From assembly GCF_001640025.1 (NCBI RefSeq), contig NC_031674.1, positions 1,860,001-1,924,000 of the forward strand: a DNA stretch of 64,000 bases, given 5' to 3'. The notes beneath the pieces are model-generated. The model worked only from the letters and a program-made list of their open reading frames with translations. It ran no database searches and had not been told where the DNA came from. Of this stretch, positions 9,827-19,374 are shown one piece after another (the first letter of the stretch is position 1; each line of letters begins with the position of its first letter). The position numbers and the translations under genes are program-made. This DNA is from Sugiyamaella lignohabitans (taxonomy: Eukaryota; Ascomycota; Dipodascomycetes; Dipodascales; Trichomonascaceae).

Positions 9827-12363
9827 TTAAATAGCAGCAGGAGCGCTCTCTTGGAAGTAGTCTACCATCTCAGCATCAAGCTCTTCAAGAGTCTTCTTAG
9901 GACGAGTGACTCTCTTAGCCTTGGGCTTCTTGTTCTTCTTAGCAGGAGCAGCAGACTTGGGCTGAGCAGCTTTGGGCTCATGTGCTTTGGGAGCAGGGCT
10001 AAAGGACAAAGTTAGAACGCTGAGTTTCACCTAACAAACGGTGTCCGAGTGTGTGTGTGAGAGTTACTTACTTGATACGAGAAGCCAATGGTCTCTTACT
10101 AGGGTCGACGACTAATTCAACCTGTTTCTGTTAGAACGATGTTGCTATCCATCTGTCACATGCGCATCACTTACCTTCATAACCTTGGCACCATCGTCAA
10201 TAGAAGTTCCGTTGAATTGGGCAACGGCCTTGGCAGCGTCTCCAGGACGCTTGAAGTTTAATGAAAAAACACCAGTCGAGCTACCATTCTTGTTGTAACT
10301 GGCTTGAATGTTGCTGACAGGTCCAATTTGATGTGAAAAGTATGCCTATAATGTTGGTAATCGAACTTATAAATAATGAAACCGGATCAATGCGTCGATG
10401 AATACTGGGTTCGATAAGGCAGAGAAATATCTAGGAGTGTGTACAGGTTTGACAGAAATAGTACAAGGAGCTGAGACAAGAGTGGGATAAGGACAAAGAC
10501 GAGTGGTATTATAGAGCATAAAGCAAGAGCAACAATAACGTTTAGCTTGGTAAATAGACACAGGGTATGCAAAACAATAGTGCAAAAGTGTTATCGTTAC
10601 AAACACAACCCCGATACCTAAACTTCTGACAGGATGATCCCTCTTCTTAACGTTATAGGCCACAAGCTTTTCGGTTCCAGTTATTGCTCACCATCACTTC
10701 AAATTTGCCCTATAATATTCCCATTTCAGTCTTGTGCAAGTCTCAATTGGAACCGTGACCAAGAGTGTTCAAGTGCGACCGTCTGAGTATGCTAGAAGTC
10801 AAGTCTAGCAAACAGAGATTGCGCAAAGTAGGAGTTAAAAGTCACCGAAAGTTAAAAATTCGGTACCTAGTCTCGTTACTTGGACTTGTTTACAAAAGTA
10901 AAGAATGCCCAGCTTCATTTACAAGAAGGACAAAATTATTAGACAGATAGAAGTTTGGGCAATCTCTATGTCTGAAAATTTCACGTATCCCTCTATAGAA
11001 GCTGACAAACTTTTGTATGCCCTTGATTGCAAGTTCCACAGTATAGTTTCAATATAGGTATTTACCAACACTGATAATACTGGGATATGACCATACCAGT
11101 CAACTTTGCATACTCATGATGGTTCACAACCAACCAAACAGTATGAAGTCAATTGAAGAAGAGAATCAAACCCCTAAAATACTGCAAAGAACCACAACCA
11201 AAACCAAACATCTACAAGACATGAAAAACTGACCATAATTTGTAGGGACTCGGTTTGTAATTCTCCTCTTCAAACGACTACCAATACTGACGGCCAATCC
11301 TCTGTACACACTACAACTAGGAAGTTTCATAAGCCATTACCAAACCTCGGCGAACACCATGCGCAGACTAACATACCTTAACAGATTCTTCAGTAACATC
11401 AGTTGGCTAAAGCGCACACGAGGTTGGTTAGTTAAAATCTAAAAATAAGGGTTGAGAGTCCATTGGGAAGGCGGTGCGGTATTACCACCAAGCGTAAAAA
11501 TAAGCGTACAAGTCATTATCGGCAGCTCTTTGTGGAGAAGAAATCTCATAAATAGCAAAACACAGATTGATATTTCACTAACATGTATCAAAGCAAGCCC
11601 ATAGTTAAGCCCATCTTGAAGAATAACCAAAAAAAGAGAGCGAGCAGAAGTGAACAATAACAGCGACAGGGCATCTAAGCAATATTGCTTAGAGCTCGGT
11701 GCTGTTGGTCTAAGTAATCATATGATCAGAAAGTAAGACAGACGTGCCCAAACTCCCTCTATAGTCAATATCTCACATCTTACTTCATGCGTGTTCTTGC
11801 TCTTGCTCTTGCTCTTGCTCTTGCTCTTGCTCTTGCTCTTGCTCTTGCTCTTGCTCTTGCTCTTGCTCTTGCTCTTGCTCTTGCTCTTTTTCTAGCCCTA
11901 ATCTTTCTCTACGGGCTCTCTTTCTCGTCATTTCATTTCAACCCGATCCCCATTACGTTTCACGCTAAAGCCATTGGCGCAAAATAGTATGCTTCTTCTG
12001 GGACACAATACTGAACACCTTTCAGCACAAAATAAATCGCTGTACGCAAATACCGCACTCACCCATCCATGGAATATTCTCATAAAGTAATCAACATACC
12101 AAATTGGATAAAATAACACGAGTAGCCAAAGTACTGGCCTCTTGAATAGACTTGATACCAACAGCGGCAGCGGCAGCAGCAGCCTTTTGCTTGGAAGAGA
12201 CTGACTTGGCCGCGGCCTTGTTGCTAGCAGCACTAGCAACCTTGGCAGCCTTGGTAGTTTTAGCCACAGGCTTTCTCAATTTACGAACACCTCCGGGTCC
12301 ACGTCTAGCACGAGGCTTAGAAGCGATGATATCATCGAGAGACTTATCAAGGTTGGAAGACAT
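9827..12363 (-). CDS. YRA1: mRNA export adaptor Yra1 (REF/ALY family)
   Basis: RNA-binding adaptor linking mRNA to the Sub2 helicase and the Mex67-Mtr2 export receptor. Five exons in minus order: 12363-12100, 11406-11377 (30 nt), 10345-10175, 10121-10072 and 9998-9827, giving 228 residues (yeast Yra1 is 226). The N-box NLDKSLDDII at residues 4-13 is followed by an Arg/Lys/Ala-rich region. One RRM spans about 83-170 (NL|PTDVTEESVK|AYF...GPVSNIQ...GVFSLNFK). The C-box TLEELDAEMVDYF ends the protein. The conserved RRM strand is split at both ends of the mini-exon, which supports the model. Introns 1 and 2 are 693 and 1031 nt, far above the others (53 and 73 nt), and recall the long autoregulatory intron of S. 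cerevisiae YRA1. Donors are GTATGT for introns 1-2 and GTAAGT for introns 3-4. Confidence 0.92.
11794..11887. repeat. TTGCTC hexanucleotide microsatellite in YRA1 intron 1
   Basis: About 15-16 uninterrupted units of TTGCTC on the plus strand, read as purine-rich GAGCAA repeats on the YRA1 transcript. It lies in the middle of intron 1, so it cannot encode the Leu-Ala repeat seen on the other strand. Confidence 0.9.
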
Positions 12364-13954
12364 TGTGAGTTATTTTTTTGAAGACTGGAACCTTGTCTTT
12401 GATTGAGTTTTCTTGTTTCGTTAAAAAATTCCTTGAGTTGGTAAAAATTCGTTACTTTGTATGACAAAAGTTTCAAATTAATACACGTCTGATACTCAGT
12501 GAAGTAACGAAAAGAACGAAAAACGCCGATGGCGGGAAGGCATTTTATGTATATACAGGGTGCCACCTGTATGTATTTCATTACCCGGCCTTGAATTTTA
12601 GCGCACCTAAACCGGGTAACCTTCGCATGCATCTAATGTGCAATATATCCAACCACTTTCCATTTTCCCAAGTTCGAGTAAATAATCGTCTTCCGTACTT
12701 TAGTCAGTTTACTATGTGTCACATCTCGGAAAGAAGTTGAAAGTTGGAATTGTCAACTGTTGGCTGCTGGCTGTTGGCTGTTGACTGTTGGCTGTTGGCT
12801 GTTAACTGTCTTCATACAGTGTTCAGGCCCTTGCTGATCCTCACATGCCACATTCAGAATGACAGCTGCAAAACACTAGAATCCTTCTAACCAGAAACTG
12901 TGTATCTATTAGTAGCAGGGGATTGACGGTTTTCTTGGAAAATATTACAAGCTCGTACTTCAAGATTCAGACGCTCTAGTACCGTATTTACCATTGGCCA
13001 TTGACAGTGCAAAATTTTCTGACATCTCAGCTTACTTGATAGATATTCTCCATAGAACCTTGAGAAGAAGATATCGATGAAAATAAAGTCTTGGCACATA
13101 GCTTGTACTGCAGTGCTTCGTCAGCCAGCTTACATCAACCTACATCACAGCCATCATTAAGGTCAGGTACCAACAGATGATCCTTGCATCTGGGCACTGC
13201 CAACTTGACATCGAGTTGAAATCCTGTCAGCTCAGTCCCAATTAGAACCTGGAATTTTTAATAGACTTCCTTGACCAATGTCTGTATCTATTCTTGGTTT
13301 CTGATGTGATTGTGTCCCAACTTTTTATGTAGCTAGAAATTGAGTATGTTCTACTTAGTCACCATATGGCCCGAGAGATGCATAGTATACTCGTTCATAG
13401 TAGTAACAAAAATTAATACTAGCCAAAGTAATAAAAATATCGAATATCTAATAATTGAGCCATCGTTCTATCAATACATTGACAACAGATAGTACAAGGA
13501 CAAGCTCAACAAAAGTCTAATATGGCGCTGACTGAGAGAGACCCAACAGTTGTATTATCAATCTCCTCCAATGTTCGCCAAGACGCAGTATTCCATTACA
13601 ACTCCGAGTAACAACAACTGAAAATGATAGCCCCTTACAAATCATGCATTGAGCCTTGTATTCAAACAAGATTTTTCCCGCTGCCAAGACGTGTAAATGT
13701 TGATTTGATTATCTGTGACAGCCGGATCTCGTAGCGATTGAAAGTGGTATAGCGCACCCGGCAATAACGGTGATCTACAAACAGGCAGGGACGGCTGCGG
13801 ATCATTGTGTGATTGGGTGATTTATTAGTAATCGAGCAGCGCGAGCGCGCATCATTTCCAGATAAGATGAAGCAGACCAGTCCATAAAAGGGTGATAAAA
13901 TCCCCCTGAGAAAGCCACAATTCAGATCAAGATCGCATATCTCTAAATCCAACC
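12364..13954. other. Divergent YRA1 / OYE intergenic region
   Basis: Promoter space for two divergent genes. It contains a short minisatellite of GGCTGTT-like heptamers at about 12767-12808. No GC hairpin element, no tRNA and no supported ORF seen. Confidence 0.5.
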
Positions 13955-15364
13955 ATGACTGTCAGCGCTGTAGTTCCAGGTTCAGATGGTAAGTAACGAA
14001 CGGAAATTTAATTTATGGATCAGAATCCCCAGATCTGGCGTCGTCCCCCCGACAACCTCCTGCGAAGCAGGAGCCAAGGGGTCTGGGGCGTAGCCCCAGC
14101 CGCCGGAGGCATGTCCCTTTCACCAGACTCTAACAGAGATTTTTCAGCGGCTCCTTTTTGGACGCCTCTTCAGCAAGTTCCAGCTGGTACCCTTGTCAAG
14201 GTTCCAGAGGGAAAGAAGACCCCAGCAGTTTTTAAGCCCTTGACTATCAGAGGGGTGACTTTCCAGAACAGAGTATTTGTCGCTCCTATGTGCCAATACT
14301 CGTACGAAGATGGATTTATTTCCGACTGGACTTTAGTGGCCATTGGTTCTTATGCCGTTCGTGGAGCCGGATTGTCTATTATCGAGGCTACCGCAGTCGC
14401 TCCTGAGGGCCGTATTTCTCCCCAGGATGCTGGTCTCTGGAAGGACGAGCACATCGCCCCTTTCAAGAGAGTTGCAGATTTTGTTCACAGCCAGAACCAG
14501 AAGATTGGTGTCCAGATTGCCCACGCCGGCCGTCTGGCATCTACAGCTGCTCCCTGGACTGGAGCCAAGCTTGTCCCTCACTCCGAGGGTGGTTTCGACT
14601 CAGTTGCTCCTTCTGAGGGCAAGTTCTCTCCTCAAAACTCCGATCCTCGTGAGCTGACTATCCCCGAGATCAAAGAGCTTGTCGAGAAGTTTAAGGACGC
14701 TGCAGTTAGAGCTGTCAAAGCTGGCATTGATGTCATTGAGATTCATGCTGCTCATGGCGTAAGTATACATACCAGCCACATGAAAACATGCAAGAGACAC
14801 AGTTCAACTAACCTGGCTATTTAGTACCTGATCAACGAGTTCTTGTCTCCTGTGTCTAACAAGAGAACTGATGAGTACGGCGGTTCTTTTGAGGGTCGTA
14901 TTAAGTTCTTGGTCGAGATTGTCAAGGCTATCAAGGCAGCTATCCCCGAAAAGACGCTACTTTTCATCCGTATCTCTGGTTCTGACAGACTCGACTATAA
15001 GAACGAGGGATGGACTGCTCAAGACTCGATCAAGCTGTTGAAGGTAATCCAGCCTCTCGGCATTGATCTCGTCGACGTTTCAAGCGGCGGCATTTCTACC
15101 GAGGGCAAGCTCGAGTACGGTCCTGCTTTCCAAGCTCCTTATGCTTACGAAATCAAGAAAGGCATTCCCGAGCTCCTAGTGTCCGCTGTCGGTGCCATCC
15201 ACACTCCCGAGACCATCGACGAGGTGCTTTCGCACGGCATCGACGTCATCTCAGTCGGACGACCCTTCTCACACAACCCCAACTTCGTGCTCGACCTCGG
15301 AGCCAAGTACGGAGTCCAGGTCCAGTGGCCCGTCCAGATCGGTTACACCACTAAGAATATTTAA
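13955..15364 (+). CDS. Old Yellow Enzyme family ene-reductase (YqjM-like)
   Basis: FMN-dependent NADPH oxidoreductase that reduces activated C=C bonds. Exon 1 is 13955-13988 (MTVSAVVPGSD), exon 3 is 14825-15364. Exon 2 ends at 14758 and begins at 14127 (acceptor TTTCACCAG) or 14139 (acceptor AACAGAG); both keep frame, giving 401 or 397 residues. The TIM-barrel motifs are those of the thermophilic-like (YqjM) class: APMCQYS with the class Cys, QIAHAGR, HAAHGYLINEFLSP and NKRTDEYGG. The join at HAAHG|YLINEF is exact. A GC hairpin arm occupies intron 1 and another lies 38 nt after the stop. Physiological substrate unknown. Confidence 0.93.
14057..14111 (-). repeat. GC double-hairpin element, single arm (in OYE intron 1)
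   Basis: CTCCTGC-GAA-GCAGGAG followed by TGGGGC-GTA-GCCCCA and GGAGGCA. It ends 15 nt before the first candidate acceptor. Confidence 0.95.
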
Positions 15365-15401
15365 TTGAATAGACAATATTATCTTTCTAGTATTATCCTC
15401 G

Positions 15402-15462
15402 TGCCTCCGGCGGCTGGGGCTGCGCCCCAGACCCCGCTGCTCCTCTCGCTTCGCTCGAGTCG
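15402..15462 (+). repeat. GC double-hairpin element, single arm
   Basis: Begins 38 nt after the OYE stop codon. First hairpin CTGGGGC-TGC-GCCCCAG, second CTCTCGCTTCGCTCGAGTCG. Confidence 0.95.
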
Positions 15463-15668
15463 GGTGTGGGGAGCTAGGGTTTGCGCAGGGTCCAGGTGCG
15501 TTTATGCACGAAGTAATTTAATTTATTAGACGGTGATCACTCGTTGGCCCGCTTACAGGCACTATCGCTTAACCGGGGGCTCGGCGTACCACATCCGTCA
15601 ACACCACAACAAAACAACAGCCCATTCGACCCAGGAAAAACCCATTTACGAAGGCACACCCCAAACAA

Positions 15669-15728
15669 CGACTCGAGCGCAGCGAGAGAAGCCACGGGGT
15701 CTGGGCGGAGCCCCAGCCGCCGGAGGCA
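15669..15728 (-). repeat. GC double-hairpin element, single arm
   Basis: Reverse arm, 207 nt after the arm at 15402-15462, so the two may be a widely spaced pair. One G is missing from one side of the first stem only (TGGGC against GCCCCA), an uncompensated change. Confidence 0.9.
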
Positions 15729-15994
15729 GCACCCCCCAGCCATCGTTATAACGGAGACCAGCCGTCAGTGCATGCAGACAGTGAAAATGCTAGCGAGTGA
15801 AAATTACCGTATTAGGCAAGTGCCGGTCACAATGTGAGGCACTCAGAATTTGCAACTCTCAGAGGGAAGGACGCTCGATGCTAACATGCAAATATCACAC
15901 AAACATTCTGATACCTCTCATTCAGTGTGTTCATTCAACCAAATTTCACTTCGACATCCCAGCACAGTAGAAGAGAAATAAAGTAGACGTCAAC

Positions 15995-16768
15995 ATGGCT
16001 GTCGGAAAGAATAAGAGATTGAGTAAAGGAAAGAAGGGAATTAAGAAGAAGGTCGTCGACCCTTTCACCCGTAAGGACTGGTACAACATCAAGGCTCCCA
16101 CCACCTTCGAGAACCGTGATGTTGGTAAGACTTTAGTCAACAGATCCACTGGTCTTAAGAACGCCAATGACGAGCTCAAGGGCCGTATTGTCGATGTCTC
16201 TTTGGCTGATTTACAAGGACAAGAGGACCACTCTTTCCGTCGTATCAAGCTCAGAGTTGACGAGGTCCAAGGCAAGAACTTGCTCACCAACTTCCACGGT
16301 TTGGACTTCACTTCTGACAAGCTCCGTTCTTTCGTTAGAAAGTGGCAAACTTTGATCGAGGCCAATGTCACTGTCAAGACCTCTGATGACTACGTTATCC
16401 GTCTTTTCGCCATTGCCTTCACCAAGAGATCTGCCAACCAAATCAAGAAGACCACATATGCCCAAAGCTCTCAAATCCGTCAAATCAGAAAGAAGATGGT
16501 TGAGATCATGACCAGAGAGGCTTCTAACGTCACTTTGGCTCAACTCACTGCCAAGCTCATTCCTGAGGTCATTGGCCGTGAAATCGAGAAGGCCACTCAA
16601 GGTATCTACCCTCTCCAAAACGTCCACGTCCGCAAGGTCAAGTTGCTCAAGCAACCTAAGTTCGACCTCGGTGCTTTGTTGGCTCTCCACGGTGAGGGTG
16701 CTGGTTCTGAGGAGACCGGCAAGAAGGTTCCTAGAGAATTCAAGGATGTTGTTCTCGAGTCTGTTTAA
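15995..16768 (+). CDS. RPS1: 40S ribosomal protein eS1 (Rps1/S3a)
   Basis: Small-subunit ribosomal protein of the eS1 family, 257 residues, single exon. The lysine-rich N-terminus ([15 protein letters not shown]) is followed by the conserved [15 protein letters not shown] block. Further on are [40 protein letters not shown], and the C-terminal region ending near [16 protein letters not shown]. Codon choice is extremely biased toward AAG, GGT, CTC/TTG and ATC, as expected for a ribosomal protein gene. ATG at 15995 lies in the context CAACATGG. Confidence 0.97.
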   Translation: MAVGKNKRLSKGKKGIKKKVVDPFTRKDWYNIKAPTTFENRDVGKTLVNRSTGLKNANDELKGRIVDVSLADLQGQEDHSFRRIKLRVDEVQGKNLLTNFHGLDFTSDKLRSFVRKWQTLIEANVTVKTSDDYVIRLFAIAFTKRSANQIKKTTYAQSSQIRQIRKKMVEIMTREASNVTLAQLTAKLIPEVIGREIEKATQGIYPLQNVHVRKVKLLKQPKFDLGALLALHGEGAGSEETGKKVPREFKDVVLESV

Positions 16769-16853
16769 ACAAACAACAAAAGCATTTGTAATGACGACTT
16801 TTAAAAAATAAAAATAAATATCCTGTGTAATTATCATTGTTCGAGACTGGGAC

Positions 16854-17156
16854 TACCTCCGGTGACTGGGGCTGCGCCCCAGACCCTACTACTCCTCTCG
16901 CCTCGCTGGAGTCATTGCTACGGGGTGTCAGAGTTTTTCGGGCGGTTTTCTTCGATTGTTGAGTCGATTTTTTTAACCGCCGCTGGATGTGGTCTGACCT
17001 GGTGCAGTCGCTTATCGGTCGGTCACTCAAGTCCTTACCAGCTCTGTCTCATTAGAACCCCCTTGAAATTAACCAAACAGCTGCTCCCCGACGCCCGACT
17101 CGAGCGAAGCGAGAGGAGCAGCGGGGTCTGGGGCGAAGCCCCAGCCGCCGGAGGCA
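16854..17156. repeat. GC double-hairpin elements, widely spaced pair
   Basis: Degenerate forward arm 16854-16914, with ACCTCCGGTGACTGGGG at its outer end, and well-preserved reverse arm 17096-17156 with TGGGGC-GAA-GCCCCA. The spacer is 181 nt. It lies just after RPS1. Confidence 0.88.
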
Positions 17157-17334
17157 GGACCCACAGAACCCCTTTTTTCACCCTTAGCGTTAGCGGGTGC
17201 ACATGTGCACGGCTGCCAGTTAGCTGATCGATCTGATGTCGAGAAGGTCGAACATATCTTCACTGATCTCCTGACTTTAATACGGTGTGATTGTGGTTTA
17301 GAGTTAAAGCACGCGCTCGTTGTGAAACCGAAAA

Positions 17335-18010
17335 GTAAGTTTATTGAGTCGGGTGACAATTGGGTTGAATCTGGCCGAATTACAATTGGATTTTTCATTG
17401 GAAAGGATTGATTCTCGTTCAGGTGTAGGAGAGGAGAGGGGGAGCCGCCATGGAAATGTGGTCAATGGGTGCTAAAATGGATCAAGCAGGGTGATTTTAT
17501 GCGAATTTTCTGCTCGAATGGCCATAAGTACGGAACTGTAGCTGATGTTTGGGATTATAAAGTTTATAATGTTGCGTCTTTCAGTGTAGCCCTTGTTCTG
17601 TAGCGAGTTGATCTCGGTGACCACGCTATATAAATTGAAATATTAGACGGATCTATTTGATTTGGCTTGAACGTTCTGACCTGGTTTTTTTGTTTGGTTT
17701 TTAATAAGGGTGTAATAGAGTCTCAAAGTATACTAGAGTGCCATTGTGTTTTCCAGTTGTCATCAGTTTAAACAATTGTCATTATCATTGCAAGCCTTTA
17801 GCCCCTCATACAATTGTTTTATTGTTCAGGGATCCAATTGTCTGGATACTTCTGCTATTCTTCAGTCTTTTGATTGGTATACAGATTCTACTTACTAGAC
17901 CGCTTACTGCTATTTTGTTTCTAACTTCTATCTGATTCGACTCTCTCCCCCCTCTACATCTCAGTACTATCACTCGTTGAGAACGAGAACAAACCTCTAA
18001 CTACTTGCAG
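17335..18010 (+). other. Possible leader intron of ERG19 splitting the start codon
   Basis: GTAAGT donor at 17335 after AAAA, and CCTCTAACTACTTGCAG (branch site plus acceptor) ending at 18010. Joining gives AAAATGTCT: a start codon split A|TG in the yeast consensus context, adding four residues before the internal ATG at 18022. Prediction only. Confidence 0.4.
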
Positions 18011-18021
18011 TGTCTGATTCA

Positions 18022-19206
18022 ATGGACGCCATTTACAAGGCCACTGTGACAGCTCCTGTCAACATTGCTACTCTCAAATACTGGGGAAAGCGTGATGTGG
18101 CTCTCAACCTTCCTACTAATTCTTCCATTTCGGTGACTTTATCACAGAATGACTTGAGAACTACAACCACTGCATCTGCTTCTCTCTTATATACTGAGGA
18201 TGAACTGTACCTCAATGGTTCTAAAGAAGATGTGAGCTCAAAGAGAATTCAAACCCTTTTCAGAGAGCTGCGTGCTTTGCGTAAGGCCGAAGAGGACAAG
18301 CAGACTGGATCTTTAGTCCCTCTCAGTAAATACTACTTGCGCATTGTATCTGAGAACAACTTCCCTACTGCTGCTGGACTCGCTTCTTCGGCAGCTGGAT
18401 TTGCTGCTCTTGTCAAGGCAGTTGCTGAACTCTATCAGCTTCCTCAATCTAATGAGGAGCTTTCCATTCTCGCTCGTCAGGGATCTGGTTCTGCCTGTAG
18501 ATCTCTATTTGGCGGTTATGTTGCTTGGGAGATGGGTTCCAAGGCTGATGGTTCTGATTCAAAAGCTGTTCAGATTGCTCCTTATGAGCACTGGCCTGAG
18601 ATGAAGGCTGCCATTCTAGTTGTTAGTGCTGAGCGTAAAGACACCCCCTCTACTAGTGGTATGCAATTGACTGTCAAGACCTCATCTCTCTTCAAGGAAA
18701 GAGTCAACTCTGTTGTTCCACAGCGTTTTGAGCAAATGAAGAAAAGCATTCTTGAAAAGGATTTCGAGACCTTTGCTCATCTTACTATGGCCGATTCTAA
18801 TCAATTCCATGCCACCTGTCTTGATAGTTACCCACCTATTTTCTACCTCAACGATGTATCTCGTGCAGCAATTCGTCTCGTTGAAGATATTAACAAGGTA
18901 GCTGGTGAGGTGGTTGCCGCATATACCTTTGATGCTGGTCCAAATGCCGTTATCTATTACCTTGCTCAAAATGAGCAACTGGTTCTTGGACCCTTACGGG
19001 CTGCTCTCAAGAACCTCCCAGCTTGGAAAGAAGAATCCCACTCCCATATCCAAGAACTAATGTCGGACGACTTTGACAAGCGTTGGGTGAATACTCTCCA
19101 CTCTGGAATTGAGCGCATTATTCTCACTGGTGTTGGGCAGGGTCCTCAACTCTCAACCAATTCCCTCATAGATAAGAATGGTAACCTCTGGGGTTCGTCT
19201 TTCTAA
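18022..19206 (+). CDS. ERG19: Mevalonate diphosphate decarboxylase
   Basis: Decarboxylates mevalonate 5-diphosphate to isopentenyl diphosphate with ATP, the last step of the mevalonate trunk feeding sterols. 394 residues from the ATG at 18022; 398 if the split-codon intron is real. The N-terminus YKATVTAPVNIATLKYWGKRD is the family hallmark. Also present are PTNSSISVTLSQ, the GHMP-kinase ATP loop FPTAAGLASSAAGFAAL (about 114-130), GSGSACRSLFGGYVAWE, DSNQFHATCLDS, and YTFDAGPNAV with the catalytic Asp at 304. The in-frame codons upstream of 18022 begin GTG and lack ATG. Length matches yeast Mvd1 (396). Confidence 0.96.
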   Translation: MDAIYKATVTAPVNIATLKYWGKRDVALNLPTNSSISVTLSQNDLRTTTTASASLLYTEDELYLNGSKEDVSSKRIQTLFRELRALRKAEEDKQTGSLVPLSKYYLRIVSENNFPTAAGLASSAAGFAALVKAVAELYQLPQSNEELSILARQGSGSACRSLFGGYVAWEMGSKADGSDSKAVQIAPYEHWPEMKAAILVVSAERKDTPSTSGMQLTVKTSSLFKERVNSVVPQRFEQMKKSILEKDFETFAHLTMADSNQFHATCLDSYPPIFYLNDVSRAAIRLVEDINKVAGEVVAAYTFDAGPNAVIYYLAQNEQLVLGPLRAALKNLPAWKEESHSHIQELMSDDFDKRWVNTLHSGIERIILTGVGQGPQLSTNSLIDKNGNLWGSSF

Positions 19207-19374
19207 TAAATACAAATACGGTAATATTTTGCCTGTTTAATTCCCGATCACATCTGCCTCCGGTAGTTAAAGCTTATATTTGCACCTGGTTCAGGGAGAT
19301 GCCCATATGTTCAAGTATACCAATCTGCAAAAAGTCATGAAGTGCAGGGGTCTAAGAATTTAGCCGAGTCGGTC

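Noticed and set aside
11787..11987. Leu-Ala repeat open frame
   Set aside because: Translation of the hexanucleotide microsatellite inside YRA1 intron 1.
15402..15462. GC hairpins as Rho-independent terminators
   Set aside because: Hairpin plus T-tract termination is bacterial; most copies lack a following T run. An effect on eukaryotic 3' ends is kept only as a question.
19252..19270. TGCCTCCGGTAG as a further GC element after ERG19
   Set aside because: Only the first 9-10 nt match and neither hairpin is present; could be chance or a relic.
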